DNA from: Prevotella sp.
GTDB lineage: Bacteria > Bacteroidota > Bacteroidia > Bacteroidales > Bacteroidaceae
DNA: 53,365 bases
Assembly: GCA_017618275.1 (NCBI GenBank)
Contig: JAFZUS010000100.1
Coordinates: 1-53,365, forward strand
Direction of reading: 5' to 3'
The position numbers were made by a program, and so were the translations under genes. This document shows, in pieces, positions 30,101-37,645 of the stretch (its first letter is position 1; each line of letters opens with the position of its first letter). The notes under the pieces were generated by a model. The model was given only the letters and a program-made list of their open reading frames with translations. It searched no databases and was not told the DNA's origin.

Positions 30101-30935
30101 TCTGAAACTGTTTGAGAACGATACACAGATCCGTATTTCTCCTTATAAGAGGGAAGATATTCTCTGCAGCATTACTAAGGATGACAATGGTATTCTGAGT
30201 GTAATCAAGTATCATGAGGGTGTTGCTCAGGATGATATTCTGAACTACATGACCCACCACAAACTGGGTGAGCGTGAGACCTTCACGGCTTACATCATGA
30301 TTGATACACCTGATGCTTGTGCTCCTGTCGAGTTCGACGATATGTGGTTCAATGTCCGCTTCCTGCGTCCATGCGAACTGGGCAATCCGAAGCCCGATAT
30401 CCTGCCTGATGCTCCGAACGACTGGCAGTATGTTGACATCGCTAAGTATGCTAAGATTTACGACTGGCGTGATTACCTCTGCGATCCTCAGAACCGTATC
30501 GGTGGTAACGACACTAAGGTTGATGGTTATCAGGTTGACTTCAAGTACTATCAGATTGCTCTGAATACTGATCAGGCTCTGTTCCTCACCGATGCTGGTC
30601 TTGGTACCAATGATCGTGACCCGAATACCGAGAAGGAGAACTACATGAACGCATGGGATATCAACTCTAACTCTGCATACAAGGCTAAGTTGTGGAAGAC
30701 CTCTGAGGTACAGGGTCTGCTTGTCCAGAAGACTGACAAGAAGGGTGGCGATCAGGTCGCTAACACTGTTAAGTCTACATGGATCCGCTACAAGAACAAC
30801 TCTGGTGTAACCGGTGGCTTCCATATCTACGTGCCCATCCAGATGACTTATGTCTTCGGTAACTATCCGCAGACCACTCAGACTAAGTATGTTGCACTGA
30901 GTATCTCTAAGTCTATTGCTCAGGATCATGAGTAA
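27126..30935 (+). CDS. Large surface lipoprotein with N-terminal Ala-rich coiled coil
   Basis: 1269 residues. A lipoprotein signal ends in MFTSC, with Cys26 the lipidated residue, followed by KDYDDDI, the acidic start seen in many exported Bacteroidetes lipoproteins. Residues about 30-265 form a heptad-like, Ala/Gln/Lys-rich coiled coil; about 1000 residues of mostly beta-type sequence follow, with no enzymatic motif that I recognise. Codon choice is strongly biased (GCT for Ala, AAG for Lys, CGT for Arg), unlike neighbouring genes, which suggests very high expression. Two consensus promoters and a structured leader agree. It may be a major surface or S-layer-like protein; that is inference from size, expression signs and the family's N-terminus. 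Confidence 0.75.
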   Translation: MKKRIFGMLLMGAMVIASVSMFTSCKDYDDDINKLQSQIDAITAQKLQDQLTTLQNALTTAQTAAEAAKAAAATAQKTAEDAQGSADAADAAAKAAQATANAAATAQTVEDLSTAIADLQKIIDGKVTAADVDAAIAAAIAEVEKKIVAISEDLLTIDDVKKLLADEGFAKDAVVKDLESQIKALDALVKAINVPDPVVDEAWKKSVEDAIASLTQIKKDIASKASQTSVDELKKSVDKAVAAMATVDGFAGSINSLNVFAKRNLRSINLSPAKFYGGIEAVDIFAFTPKEEKMNDKWHFFKRGSNVTLSEIGYADYHISPKSVDLTNFQVGFFTRTSDIVEPATTEQTRAVTNTNRLKPVYNNTNDLIKNKYWNAGTGILTVPYKVDDAVKIAKELKNESKGTIAALQLSKDSTVTSDYALVVPTISELLLITDKSFASKNTGDTWNDVPGLNNAAVNNYHLHRNFSYLAISKTTATHEIVYNGSFNISKVLGVHAIDPEIVTVTKKAAKDKSKNIQDTAEIVLPERATAIRYNYDPTYDSDATLLKKYCTALDAAKLKELGLYFDVHRVGYSLGTTQTEESNHIQIVEENGEFIAYPRNISATDGSTIEDKTANVAAVGRMPIVCIELKYQKGDKPAATDPTVTFAYMKFLIVKGTTPAPTAKEAEFEVSDVWADCGEVSGEVKWYQIEGKVYDEKLGLDKETFDKRYVFDFYKEVEKEDEADKTQSKDMRYGYRFKKNSKGEFTHDKDSIGQVVEEWNLSTQGKLDATTHIIKWYFTTADYIKVYKDLKAKGKLAYDWKSGQMSNTVAIETYVRYAYKSSYHKGNMDVTDGDPALYIKLTIPVGKFHWALGSLGGTKTLTYWYELNSTTNAPDKSTAREVRVNVPVPVPDAKKSVTTLSALNCPWGEALKITNDNLLERTEFLKDLHDYFRNGKLEAAITDKTHFKKLAQAKITPEFKFTLPDAKLGNATFSATNGTWTVKGISGATYTLKLFENDTQIRISPYKREDILCSITKDDNGILSVIKYHEGVAQDDILNYMTHHKLGERETFTAYIMIDTPDACAPVEFDDMWFNVRFLRPCELGNPKPDILPDAPNDWQYVDIAKYAKIYDWRDYLCDPQNRIGGNDTKVDGYQVDFKYYQIALNTDQALFLTDAGLGTNDRDPNTEKENYMNAWDINSNSAYKAKLWKTSEVQGLLVQKTDKKGGDQVANTVKSTWIRYKNNSGVTGGFHIYVPIQMTYVFGNYPQTTQTKYVALSISKSIAQDHE

Positions 30936-30975
30936 GAAAAGTGACAAATAGGAAACTATTTAAGCTAACGATAAG

Positions 30976-31008
30976 AGGGGTGTCTATAAGTTAGGCACCC
31001 CTTTATTT
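30976..31008 (+). terminator. Terminator after the large lipoprotein
   Basis: AGGGGTG (30976-30982) pairs with CACCCCT (30996-31002), followed by TTATTT. It lies 8 nt before the next gene, which may therefore depend on read-through. Confidence 0.75.
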
Positions 31009-31015
31009 AAAAACT

Positions 31016-31528
31016 ATGGTTACATATATGTTAAAGAAGTTCTCGTTTTTTACTGTCCTTGTACTTTCGCTGTTGCTTACAGCCTGCGGCGATGGCAAGA
31101 AGCAGAGTCAGGGTGAACCCATACCCATTTTTATTGAGATGAGTCAGAAGGATACAACTGAAGTGCTGGATCTTACAAAACAATATCTTGCCTATCTGAC
31201 CGACGGGCGTATTGACGATGCCCTTGCTATGATTAAAGTCATCGACGGTGACTCTATCAAAGATGTGCCTGACGAGTTGCGTAAGAAGCAGGAGTCGAGC
31301 CTCAAGATGTTGCATCCCATCCGTTATGAGATAGACTACTATGTTTTCCGGTTTGAGGATGACTGTGTCTTGAAGTACTCGGGGATACTCTTCGACAAGG
31401 AAGAGGGTGACCCTAATCCTAATAAGGTGGCTTATTATTTGAAGCCAGTCAGGCGTGACAATCAGTGGTATCTGACACTGGCCGATTCTGAGGACATTAA
31501 CACAATCAATTCAGAAATTCAAAATTAA
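31016..31528 (+). CDS. Small lipoprotein of unknown function
   Basis: 170 residues from 31016, or 166 from the ATG at 31028, which gives a more typical signal peptide. The lipobox is LLTAC. The mature part is acidic and looks like a small alpha/beta domain (about 45-165) with a DxTEVLDLTKQYLAYLTDGRIDDALAMI segment, resembling the helical start of NTF2-like or DUF4878-type folds; that resemblance is weak. It starts just after the terminator of the large lipoprotein and is 2 nt upstream of the OmpA-family gene, so it is probably co-expressed with it. Confidence 0.7.
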   Translation: MVTYMLKKFSFFTVLVLSLLLTACGDGKKQSQGEPIPIFIEMSQKDTTEVLDLTKQYLAYLTDGRIDDALAMIKVIDGDSIKDVPDELRKKQESSLKMLHPIRYEIDYYVFRFEDDCVLKYSGILFDKEEGDPNPNKVAYYLKPVRRDNQWYLTLADSEDINTINSEIQN

Positions 31529-31530
31529 TT

Positions 31531-32694
31531 ATGAAGACAATGAAGACTTTACTCGCTGCTGCTCTGCTGATGCTGAGCGGTTCAGCCATGGCCCAGGCGA
31601 CCTATGAGGCTGCCGACGGCACGAAGTATGAGTTCCAGAAGCACGCTTTCCTGAATCTGGAGGGCGGCCTTCAATACACGCTTGGTGAGGCAAAGTTCAA
31701 GGATTTGCTTTCGCCGAACGTACAGTTGGGTCTGGGCTATCAGTTCAGCCCTGTATTCGGTGCCCGTATTCAGGCTAATGCCTGGCAGTCGAAGGGTGGT
31801 TGGAATGGATTCCGCACCCAGATCGGTGCAACGCCTTACACCAACGACTACAAGTTCAAGTATGTGGCTCCCGGTATTGACCTGATGTTCAATCTGAGCA
31901 ATCTGTTCTGTGGCTGGAATCCCAACCGTGTATTCAACCTGACGGCTTTCGTCGGTGGTGGTGCCAACATCGCTTGGGGTAATGACGAGGCAAATACTAT
32001 TGCCAATACGCTCAAGAATCTTGATGCCTATAATCTTGAATATATCTGGGATGGTTCTAAGGCCCGTCTGTTCGGTCGTGGCGGTCTTGAGGCTGCTTTC
32101 CGTCTGAGCGATGCCGTTGCTTTGACCCTTGAGGGTAATGCAAATATCCTTAGCGATAAATATAATTCAAAGAAACATAGCGGTGGTAAGATGAAGGCCG
32201 ACTGGTACTTCAACGGCCTCATCGGCCTGAAGATCAATCTTGGCAAGACCTATAACAAGATCCTTCCTCCGCCTCCCGCACCCGCTCCAGAGCCAGAGCC
32301 CGAGCCACAGCCTGTTGTTCAGCCCGCTCCGGTTCCCGCTCCTGCTGCAGCCGTTGTCGAGGAGAAGATTGAGCCGCTCCGCCGTGACGTATTCTTCCTG
32401 ATCAACAAGACTAACATCCGTCCTGAGGAGGCCCAGAAGGTGAAGGATATCGCTGACTATCTGCAGAAGTATCCCAATTCAAAGGTCGTGATTACAGGTT
32501 ATGCTGATGCCGGTACGGGTAACAACAAGATCAACGATCGTCTGGCCGCCGGACGTGCCGATGCCGTTGTGAAGTCACTCGTCAATGATTACGGTATTGC
32601 CCAGAGCCGTATCAGTTACGACTCAAAGGGTAGCCGTGTGCAGCCGTTCGCAGAGAACGACATGAACCGTGTCTCTATCTGTATTGCAGAATAA
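31531..32694 (+). CDS. OmpA-family outer-membrane protein
   Basis: 387 residues. A signal peptide (about 1-22, ending SGSAMAQA) is followed by an N-terminal beta-barrel (about 30-245), a Pro/Ala/Glu linker of PAPEPEPEP type (about 247-280) and an OmpA_C peptidoglycan-binding domain (about 285-385). In the latter, GYADAGTG and NDRLAAGRADAVVKSL contain the Asp and Arg that bind the diaminopimelate of the wall. It anchors the outer membrane to peptidoglycan. Codon use is also biased to optimal codons, as expected for a major porin. Confidence 0.92.
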   Translation: MKTMKTLLAAALLMLSGSAMAQATYEAADGTKYEFQKHAFLNLEGGLQYTLGEAKFKDLLSPNVQLGLGYQFSPVFGARIQANAWQSKGGWNGFRTQIGATPYTNDYKFKYVAPGIDLMFNLSNLFCGWNPNRVFNLTAFVGGGANIAWGNDEANTIANTLKNLDAYNLEYIWDGSKARLFGRGGLEAAFRLSDAVALTLEGNANILSDKYNSKKHSGGKMKADWYFNGLIGLKINLGKTYNKILPPPPAPAPEPEPEPQPVVQPAPVPAPAAAVVEEKIEPLRRDVFFLINKTNIRPEEAQKVKDIADYLQKYPNSKVVITGYADAGTGNNKINDRLAAGRADAVVKSLVNDYGIAQSRISYDSKGSRVQPFAENDMNRVSICIAE

Positions 32695-32698
32695 GGTC

Positions 32699-33109
32699 AT
32701 GAGAAACTGTTTATTGGCACTTTTGGCTGTGCTATGTCTCGCCTCTTGTAAGCCAAAACGACAGGTAAACGTACAGCAAGGACCTGCTGTCATTGAATTT
32801 GACAATGATGAGCGTATTTATAACTTTGGTACGGTATCAAGGCAACAGGGCAGTATCAGCCATGATTTCGTGTTTGTCAACAAGGGCAGCGAGCCTTTTG
32901 TCATTCACGACACAGAGTCAAGTTGCGGCTGTCTTGAGGCAAAGTATAAGAAGTCGCCTGTCCGTGCGGGCAGAGAATCCCGCATTACGTTGGAGTTGGA
33001 TCTTCATGACGTACCAGATGGTTATGTGAAGCGTTCTGTATATGTAAATAATAACTCCCAGAACCGTCCGAATGTGCGGTTGGTGATGGAAGGTATTGTT
33101 GAGGAATAA
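32699..33109 (+). CDS. DUF1573 lipoprotein
   Basis: 136 residues from the ATG at 32699, 4 nt after the porin stop; a longer frame from 32669 lies inside the porin gene and is rejected. Signal and lipobox read LAVLCLASC. The mature domain has the DUF1573 pattern: FDNDERIYNFGTVSRQQGSISHDFVFVNKGSEPF followed by the ESSCGCLEA motif and an immunoglobulin-like ending. DUF1573 proteins are abundant periplasmic or surface proteins in Bacteroidetes without a defined role. The final gene of this operon; a hairpin follows. Confidence 0.88.
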   Translation: MRNCLLALLAVLCLASCKPKRQVNVQQGPAVIEFDNDERIYNFGTVSRQQGSISHDFVFVNKGSEPFVIHDTESSCGCLEAKYKKSPVRAGRESRITLELDLHDVPDGYVKRSVYVNNNSQNRPNVRLVMEGIVEE

Positions 33110-33112
33110 AGA

Positions 33113-33148
33113 AACTGGCACGGCATTTCACTGTGCCAGTTTTTTATT
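33113..33148. terminator. Bidirectional terminator between DUF1573 gene and lolD-like gene
   Basis: AACTGGCAC (33113-33121) and GTGCCAGTT (33133-33141) form a strong stem, with a T-run on the plus strand. The two genes converge with only 34 nt between stop codons. Confidence 0.85.
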
Positions 33149-33821
33149 GTATTTCAGAAAGGAATTCTGGAATTTCTATTTGTCCGTCACGGAGGTGGAT
33201 GGTGCGGTCAGTGATTTGGGCGAGGGCTTCGTCGTGGGTGACGATGACGAAGGTCTGACCAAACTGGTCGCGAAGGTCGAAGAAGAGTTGATGGAGTTCC
33301 GCCTTGTTCTTGGAGTCGAGGGAGCCAGAAGGTTCGTCGGCGAGAATGACGGCGGGGCTGTTGACGAGGGCTCGGGCTACCGCCACGCGTTGTTTCTCAC
33401 CACCGGAGAGTTCGTTGGGCTTATGTGTGGCACGGTCGGCCAGTCCCATGAAGTCGAGCAGTTCTTGTGCACGTTGTTTGGCACGTTTCTTGGAAAGCCC
33501 TGCAATATAGGCGGGAATCATAATATTTTCAATCGCCGTGAACTCCGGCAGGAGTTGATGGAACTGGAACACGAAGCCGAGATGCTGGTTGCGGAAGTCG
33601 CTCAACTTCTTTGAGGAGAGCGTGGTGGTGTCTATGCCGTCGACACATACCGTGCCAGTGTCAGGACGGTCGAGCGTGCCGATGATTTGCAATAGGGTGG
33701 TCTTGCCGGCACCTGAGGGACCGACGATACTGACGACCTCGCCACGGTCGATATGGAGGTCAATGCCTTTCAGTACCTGCAATGAGCCGAAACTCTTGGT
33801 GATATGACTAATAGTAATCAT
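33144..33821 (-). CDS. lolD: LolD-like ABC transporter ATP-binding protein
   Basis: 225 residues. Walker A GPSGAGKT (about 34-41), signature [15 protein letters not shown], Walker [12 protein letters not shown] and switch THDEAL are intact. The short length and the EPSGSLD Walker B region match the LolD/MacB-type ATPases that power lipoprotein release or efflux. No LolC/E permease is beside it, so the substrate is inferred. It follows the antiporter gene by about 20 nt on the same strand, separated by TAATTTC repeats, and may be co-transcribed with it. Confidence 0.85.
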   Translation of the reverse strand: MITISHITKSFGSLQVLKGIDLHIDRGEVVSIVGPSGAGKTTLLQIIGTLDRPDTGTVCVDGIDTTTLSSKKLSDFRNQHLGFVFQFHQLLPEFTAIENIMIPAYIAGLSKKRAKQRAQELLDFMGLADRATHKPNELSGGEKQRVAVARALVNSPAVILADEPSGSLDSKNKAELHQLFFDLRDQFGQTFVIVTHDEALAQITDRTIHLRDGQIEIPEFLSEIQ

Positions 33822-33853
33822 AATTTCTAATTTCTAATTTCTAATTCCTAATT
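33822..33853. repeat. TAATTTC tandem repeats at the lolD start
   Basis: About four TAATTTC/TAATTCC 7-nt units lie across the antiporter stop and the gap to the LolD-like start, so a few codons of the antiporter C-terminus derive from the repeat. Confidence 0.7.
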
Positions 33854-35985
33854 TTCTTGTCTAACCAGCGTAGGATAGTATCATATATACTCTTTTCTTC
33901 ATGGTGCTGAGCCTCGGTGAAACTCATACGGTCTTCCTTCTGGTGACCATATTGGTCGGGGAAGATGATCATGAGGTTCTTGCCAGAGTAGTATTTCTGG
34001 AGTTCATCGGGCAGCCGTTCGATGGCGTTCTTATATGAGATGGTGCCTTTACGGGCTGTGATGACCACAAAGAGATGGTCGCCGGATATGCTGGTAGCCA
34101 ACTGGGGCAGTTCTTTCCAGTGTCCCATCAGGGTGTATTCAGCCCGGACGTTTGGGTGGCGGTTATTGATGTATTCGGCAATGAGTACTAATGACTCCTG
34201 ACGACCATGGAACTGGATGCGGCAGTCCAACTGTCCGGCGAGACGACTCAGACGCTCCAACCACCGGTGGAAACCTGGCTCAAACTCTGCCCTTGATGGG
34301 ACACAGACCTGGATGCGGCGCAGGGTGTTGAGCGGCTGGATGAAGCGGGTAAGGATAATCTGGCGGTTCAATCCGTTGTAGAGGCTCTGGATGAACTCGC
34401 CCCAGAACTTCGGACTGATGTCGGTATGCACGTGCATGCCCATCACGATTTCCGAACAGGCAAACTCGCGGAAGGCGTGCTTGATGCCGTTGGCGATGTT
34501 GGTGGCTAAGCGCACCTGCGTCTGCATCTGTACCTCTGTCGATGAAGCCCGTTGTTGCAGACTCTCTAATAACTGGAGTCCTTGCTTGCGTCCTACCGAG
34601 GCGTGCTGGTCGTCATAGACCACGTTCAGCCCCACCAGTTCACGGTTGAGTTTCTGGTTGCGTATGAGTAGGGCCAGACTGAGCAGTTGCGGGGCGATAT
34701 CCGGATATTTCACACAGAGCAAAATCTTCTCGTCGTCGGCCTTGGGATCTTCAGCCTGCAGGTGATTCTTCTCGTGGATGATGATCTGTTGTGAGGCATG
34801 TTCCGTCATCAGGGTGGAGATGATACAGGTGACCAGGATCATTATCACGACACCATTGAGCATGTGGTCATCAACGAGGTAGACGCCAGGAGCCACTTCC
34901 AGTCGCATGCCCACCATCACCATGGCGATGGCACCGGCAGCGTGGGCGGATGTCAGTCCGAACATCATATTACCGTCGCGTTTGGGCAGGCGGAACGCCA
35001 GACTGGAGATGTAGGCCGCCACCGCCTTGCCGAACGTGCCGAAGAAGGCAATGAGGAAGACCACCCAGAGCACCCCGGCACCGGTGAAGAGGGTGCGCAC
35101 GTTGATGAGCATGCCCACACCAATCAGGAAATAGGGGATGAACACGGCATTGCCGATGAACTCGATGCGGTTCATCAGGGGTGAGACTTTCGGTATATAC
35201 CTGTTGAGTATAAGTCCCGCCAGGAACGCACCGAAGATGCCTTCCAGTTCGATAAAATTGGAGAGGGCTGCCGAGAGGAACATGACAGCCAGTACGAAGA
35301 TAAACTGCATCACCGCGTCGCTATAACGGCGCAAGAAGTAGCGTGCCAGTTTGGGGATGAGCCAGACGGAGCCGGTAATGAAGATGATGAGTTTCAGGAG
35401 GAAGAAAAGTTGGGCTGTGAACGGTGAGAGACGGGACGACTGGTCTGCGTTGAACGAGGCCGACAGGGCGGCAATCATCACCAGGGCCAGAAACAGTGAG
35501 ATCATTGACGACCCGACGGAGAGTTGTACTGAGGAATGGCCCTGCAGGCCGTATCGGCCGATGATGGGATAGGCAATCAGCGTGTTCGAAGCCATGATAC
35601 AGCCCAAGAGAAAGGCGGCACTGCCGGAATAGCCAAGCATCGTCCGGGCCATGATGTAGGTTATGATGAGCGGTACGAAACAGGTCAGTAGTCCAAAGAT
35701 CAGGAATCTATTGGAGTTCTTCTTCAGGCTTTCCAAGTCCATCTCCAGTCCGGCGAGGAACATGATATAATAGAGTCCTACGCTACCGAGGATCTCGAAC
35801 GACATGTCGCGTTCCAGAATGTTGAAGCCGTAATGCCCCACGGCAACACCTGCCAGCACCATGCCGATGATGTGCGGGATACGCAGTTTACTCATCACAA
35901 TCGGTGCAAAGAGAATGATGAGCAACACCACAAAAAAAATCAATGTGGGGTCGGTAATGGGTAAATATGATGCCAATATTGCCAT
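33841..35985 (-). CDS. CPA2-family cation/proton antiporter with cytoplasmic C-terminal domain
   Basis: 714 residues from the ATG at 35985. About 12 membrane helices fill residues 10-400; IPHIIGMVLAGVAVGHYG and the later GLEMDLESLK and FLAGLILNRYIP segments are typical of KefB/NhaP2-like exchangers. The C-terminal about 300 residues are soluble and resemble two universal-stress-protein-like halves, as in several Bacteroidetes antiporters. It exchanges Na+ or K+ for protons; the ion is unknown. A frame extending to 36048 runs through the promoter and is rejected. The start is 8 nt after the -7 TTTG, so the mRNA is probably leaderless. Confidence 0.88.
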   Translation of the reverse strand: MAILASYLPITDPTLIFFVVLLIILFAPIVMSKLRIPHIIGMVLAGVAVGHYGFNILERDMSFEILGSVGLYYIMFLAGLEMDLESLKKNSNRFLIFGLLTCFVPLIITYIMARTMLGYSGSAAFLLGCIMASNTLIAYPIIGRYGLQGHSSVQLSVGSSMISLFLALVMIAALSASFNADQSSRLSPFTAQLFFLLKLIIFITGSVWLIPKLARYFLRRYSDAVMQFIFVLAVMFLSAALSNFIELEGIFGAFLAGLILNRYIPKVSPLMNRIEFIGNAVFIPYFLIGVGMLINVRTLFTGAGVLWVVFLIAFFGTFGKAVAAYISSLAFRLPKRDGNMMFGLTSAHAAGAIAMVMVGMRLEVAPGVYLVDDHMLNGVVIMILVTCIISTLMTEHASQQIIIHEKNHLQAEDPKADDEKILLCVKYPDIAPQLLSLALLIRNQKLNRELVGLNVVYDDQHASVGRKQGLQLLESLQQRASSTEVQMQTQVRLATNIANGIKHAFREFACSEIVMGMHVHTDISPKFWGEFIQSLYNGLNRQIILTRFIQPLNTLRRIQVCVPSRAEFEPGFHRWLERLSRLAGQLDCRIQFHGRQESLVLIAEYINNRHPNVRAEYTLMGHWKELPQLATSISGDHLFVVITARKGTISYKNAIERLPDELQKYYSGKNLMIIFPDQYGHQKEDRMSFTEAQHHEEKSIYDTILRWLDKKIRN

Positions 35986-35991
35986 TCTGAG

Positions 35992-36043
35992 TGCAAAGGT
36001 ACGACTTTTTTTGTTTCTTTCCAAAAAAAGTCGTACCTTTGCA
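35992..36043. promoter_or_regulatory. 52-nt palindromic divergent promoter (antiporter / asd)
   Basis: Perfect 22-nt arms (35992-36013 and 36022-36043) surround an 8-nt centre. Each arm carries a TACCTTTGCA -7 element for one direction and the TTTG -33 for the other, with a 20-nt spacer both ways. Leftward it serves the antiporter, rightward asd. The same 52-nt design recurs at 40520-40571 with a different arm sequence. Confidence 0.85.
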
Positions 36044-36077
36044 GCCAAATTGTAATAATAAAAAAGGAATTAGGCTT

Positions 36078-37091
36078 ATGAAAGTAGCAATTGTGGGTGC
36101 GAGTGGAGCCGTGGGACAGGAGTTCCTGCGTATTCTCGCCGAGAGGAATTTCCCGATGGATGAACTGGTGTTGTTTGGCTCTGAGCGCAGCGCGGGCAGG
36201 AAATACACGTTTAAGGGTAAGGAGATTGAGGTCAAACTGTTGCAGCACAACGACGACTTCAAGGATGTGGACATCGCCTTTACCAGTGCCGGTGCTGGTA
36301 CTTCGAAGGAGTTTGCGGAGACGATTACGAAATACGGTGCTGTGATGATCGACAATTCCAGTGCTTTCCGTATGGACGATGATGTACCCTTGGTGGTGCC
36401 TGAGTGCAATGCCGAGGATGCCTTGAACCGTCCTCGTGGCATCATCGCCAACCCGAACTGCACGACCATTATGATGGTTGTTGTACTTCAGCCGTTGGAG
36501 AACATCTCGCATATCAAACGCATCCATGTGGCTTCTTATCAGAGTGCTTCTGGTGCAGGCGCTGCTGCTATGGCCGAACTACAGCAACAGTACAAGGAGA
36601 TGGTGGAAGAAGGCGAGGTGAAGACCATCAAGAAGTTCGCTCACCAGTTGGCCTACAACGTGATTCCTCAGATTGACGTGTTCCAGCCCAACGGTTATAC
36701 GAAGGAGGAGATGAAGATGTTCAACGAGACCCGTAAGATCATGCACACTGATGCCAAGTGCTCTGCGATGTGTGTCCGTGTCAGTTCGTTGCGTTCTCAC
36801 TCTGAGTCTGTTTGGATTGAGACAGAGCGTCCCATCAGCGTGGAAGAGGCTCAGAAGGCCATTGCCGCTGCACCGGGTTGCACGTTGAAGGATGATCCCG
36901 CTACGCTGACCTATCCAATGCCTTTGGAGACGGCAGGCAAGGACGATGTCTACGTGGGTCGTATCCGTAAGGACTTGAGCGATGAGAATGGTCTGACCTT
37001 CTGGCTCTCTGGCGACCAGATCCGTAAGGGTGCCGCCCTCAATGCGGTGCAGATTGCCGAGTACCTTGTTAAGGTTGGCAATGTCAAATAA
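36078..37091 (+). CDS. asd: Aspartate-semialdehyde dehydrogenase
   Basis: 337 residues from the ATG at 36078, 34 nt after the promoter palindrome. The NADP-binding loop is GASGAVGQ (8-15), the catalytic Cys128 is in NPNCTT, and the active-site His lies in [10 protein letters not shown]. It converts aspartyl phosphate to aspartate semialdehyde for lysine, threonine, methionine and diaminopimelate. An in-frame extension to 35991 overlaps the promoter and is rejected. It is followed by an unrelated small lipoprotein. Confidence 0.96.
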   Translation: MKVAIVGASGAVGQEFLRILAERNFPMDELVLFGSERSAGRKYTFKGKEIEVKLLQHNDDFKDVDIAFTSAGAGTSKEFAETITKYGAVMIDNSSAFRMDDDVPLVVPECNAEDALNRPRGIIANPNCTTIMMVVVLQPLENISHIKRIHVASYQSASGAGAAAMAELQQQYKEMVEEGEVKTIKKFAHQLAYNVIPQIDVFQPNGYTKEEMKMFNETRKIMHTDAKCSAMCVRVSSLRSHSESVWIETERPISVEEAQKAIAAAPGCTLKDDPATLTYPMPLETAGKDDVYVGRIRKDLSDENGLTFWLSGDQIRKGAALNAVQIAEYLVKVGNVK

Positions 37092-37200
37092 AGGTGAGAA
37101 GGTGAGAAGGTGAGAAGGGGGAAAGTGAGAAGGGAACAGAAATTTGTGAATAGTGTTTTATTACTACTCACCTTCTCACTTTCTCACCTTCTCACCTTCT
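37090..37200. repeat. Purine/pyrimidine inverted-repeat element after asd
   Basis: The left arm consists of GGTGAGAA 8-nt tandem units (37092-37133); the right arm is its pyrimidine complement (37169-37200). The centre contains GAATAGTGTT, the same ten bases that follow the purine arm of the IVP element at 51678-52242 (read on the minus strand). The architecture is alike although the repeat unit differs. It runs from just after the asd stop into the signal peptide of the next gene. Confidence 0.75.
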
Positions 37201-37625
37201 ATTCTTGTGGTACTGGTGACGATGACGGTCGTCGTCTGGGAGAATTGATTGTTGGCACCTGGCAGCGTGGCTGGGGCGAGGGCGATGTCATCATAGAAGG
37301 TGATACCGATCTGGAACCAGAGAGTTTTTCCTACGACCGATTTATCTTTATGCCCGACGGGAAATATAATGGTATGGTTCGCGACGGGTCTTTCTCTTCC
37401 TATGATGAGTTTGGAGATATCATCTACGAAGGACAATACCGTTGCGACAACAATAACCTTAAATTGGAATTTATCAATGAGGAAGGACGCAAACAGACCA
37501 TCCTCGCACAGGTCCTCTCCTTTACCGATGACACCATGACCTTGCGCTATGAAAATGAAGAGTACAACGTGACGGTGACGCTGATACTTAGAAAGACCCT
37601 CGTTCAGACCCCTGTGGCTCCCTAA
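37110..37625 (+). CDS. Small lipoprotein whose signal peptide is encoded by repeats
   Basis: Up to 171 residues. No ATG precedes the signal sequence: candidate starts are GTG at 37110, 37125 and 37146, the last giving VNSVLLLLTFSLSHLLTFYSC with a lipobox-like TFYSC. The hydrophobic segment is translated from CTCACCTTCT-type tandem repeats, the right arm of the inverted-repeat element. The mature domain (LGELIVGTWQRGWGEGD, then beta-rich sequence with FMPDGKYNGMVRDGSF) resembles lipocalin-like lipoproteins common in Bacteroidetes. The family assignment is tentative, and the start is uncertain. Confidence 0.6.
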   Translation: MRRGKVRREQKFVNSVLLLLTFSLSHLLTFYSCGTGDDDGRRLGELIVGTWQRGWGEGDVIIEGDTDLEPESFSYDRFIFMPDGKYNGMVRDGSFSSYDEFGDIIYEGQYRCDNNNLKLEFINEEGRKQTILAQVLSFTDDTMTLRYENEEYNVTVTLILRKTLVQTPVAP

Positions 37626-37645
37626 CTTAGGGGGCTTTTGAAAGG

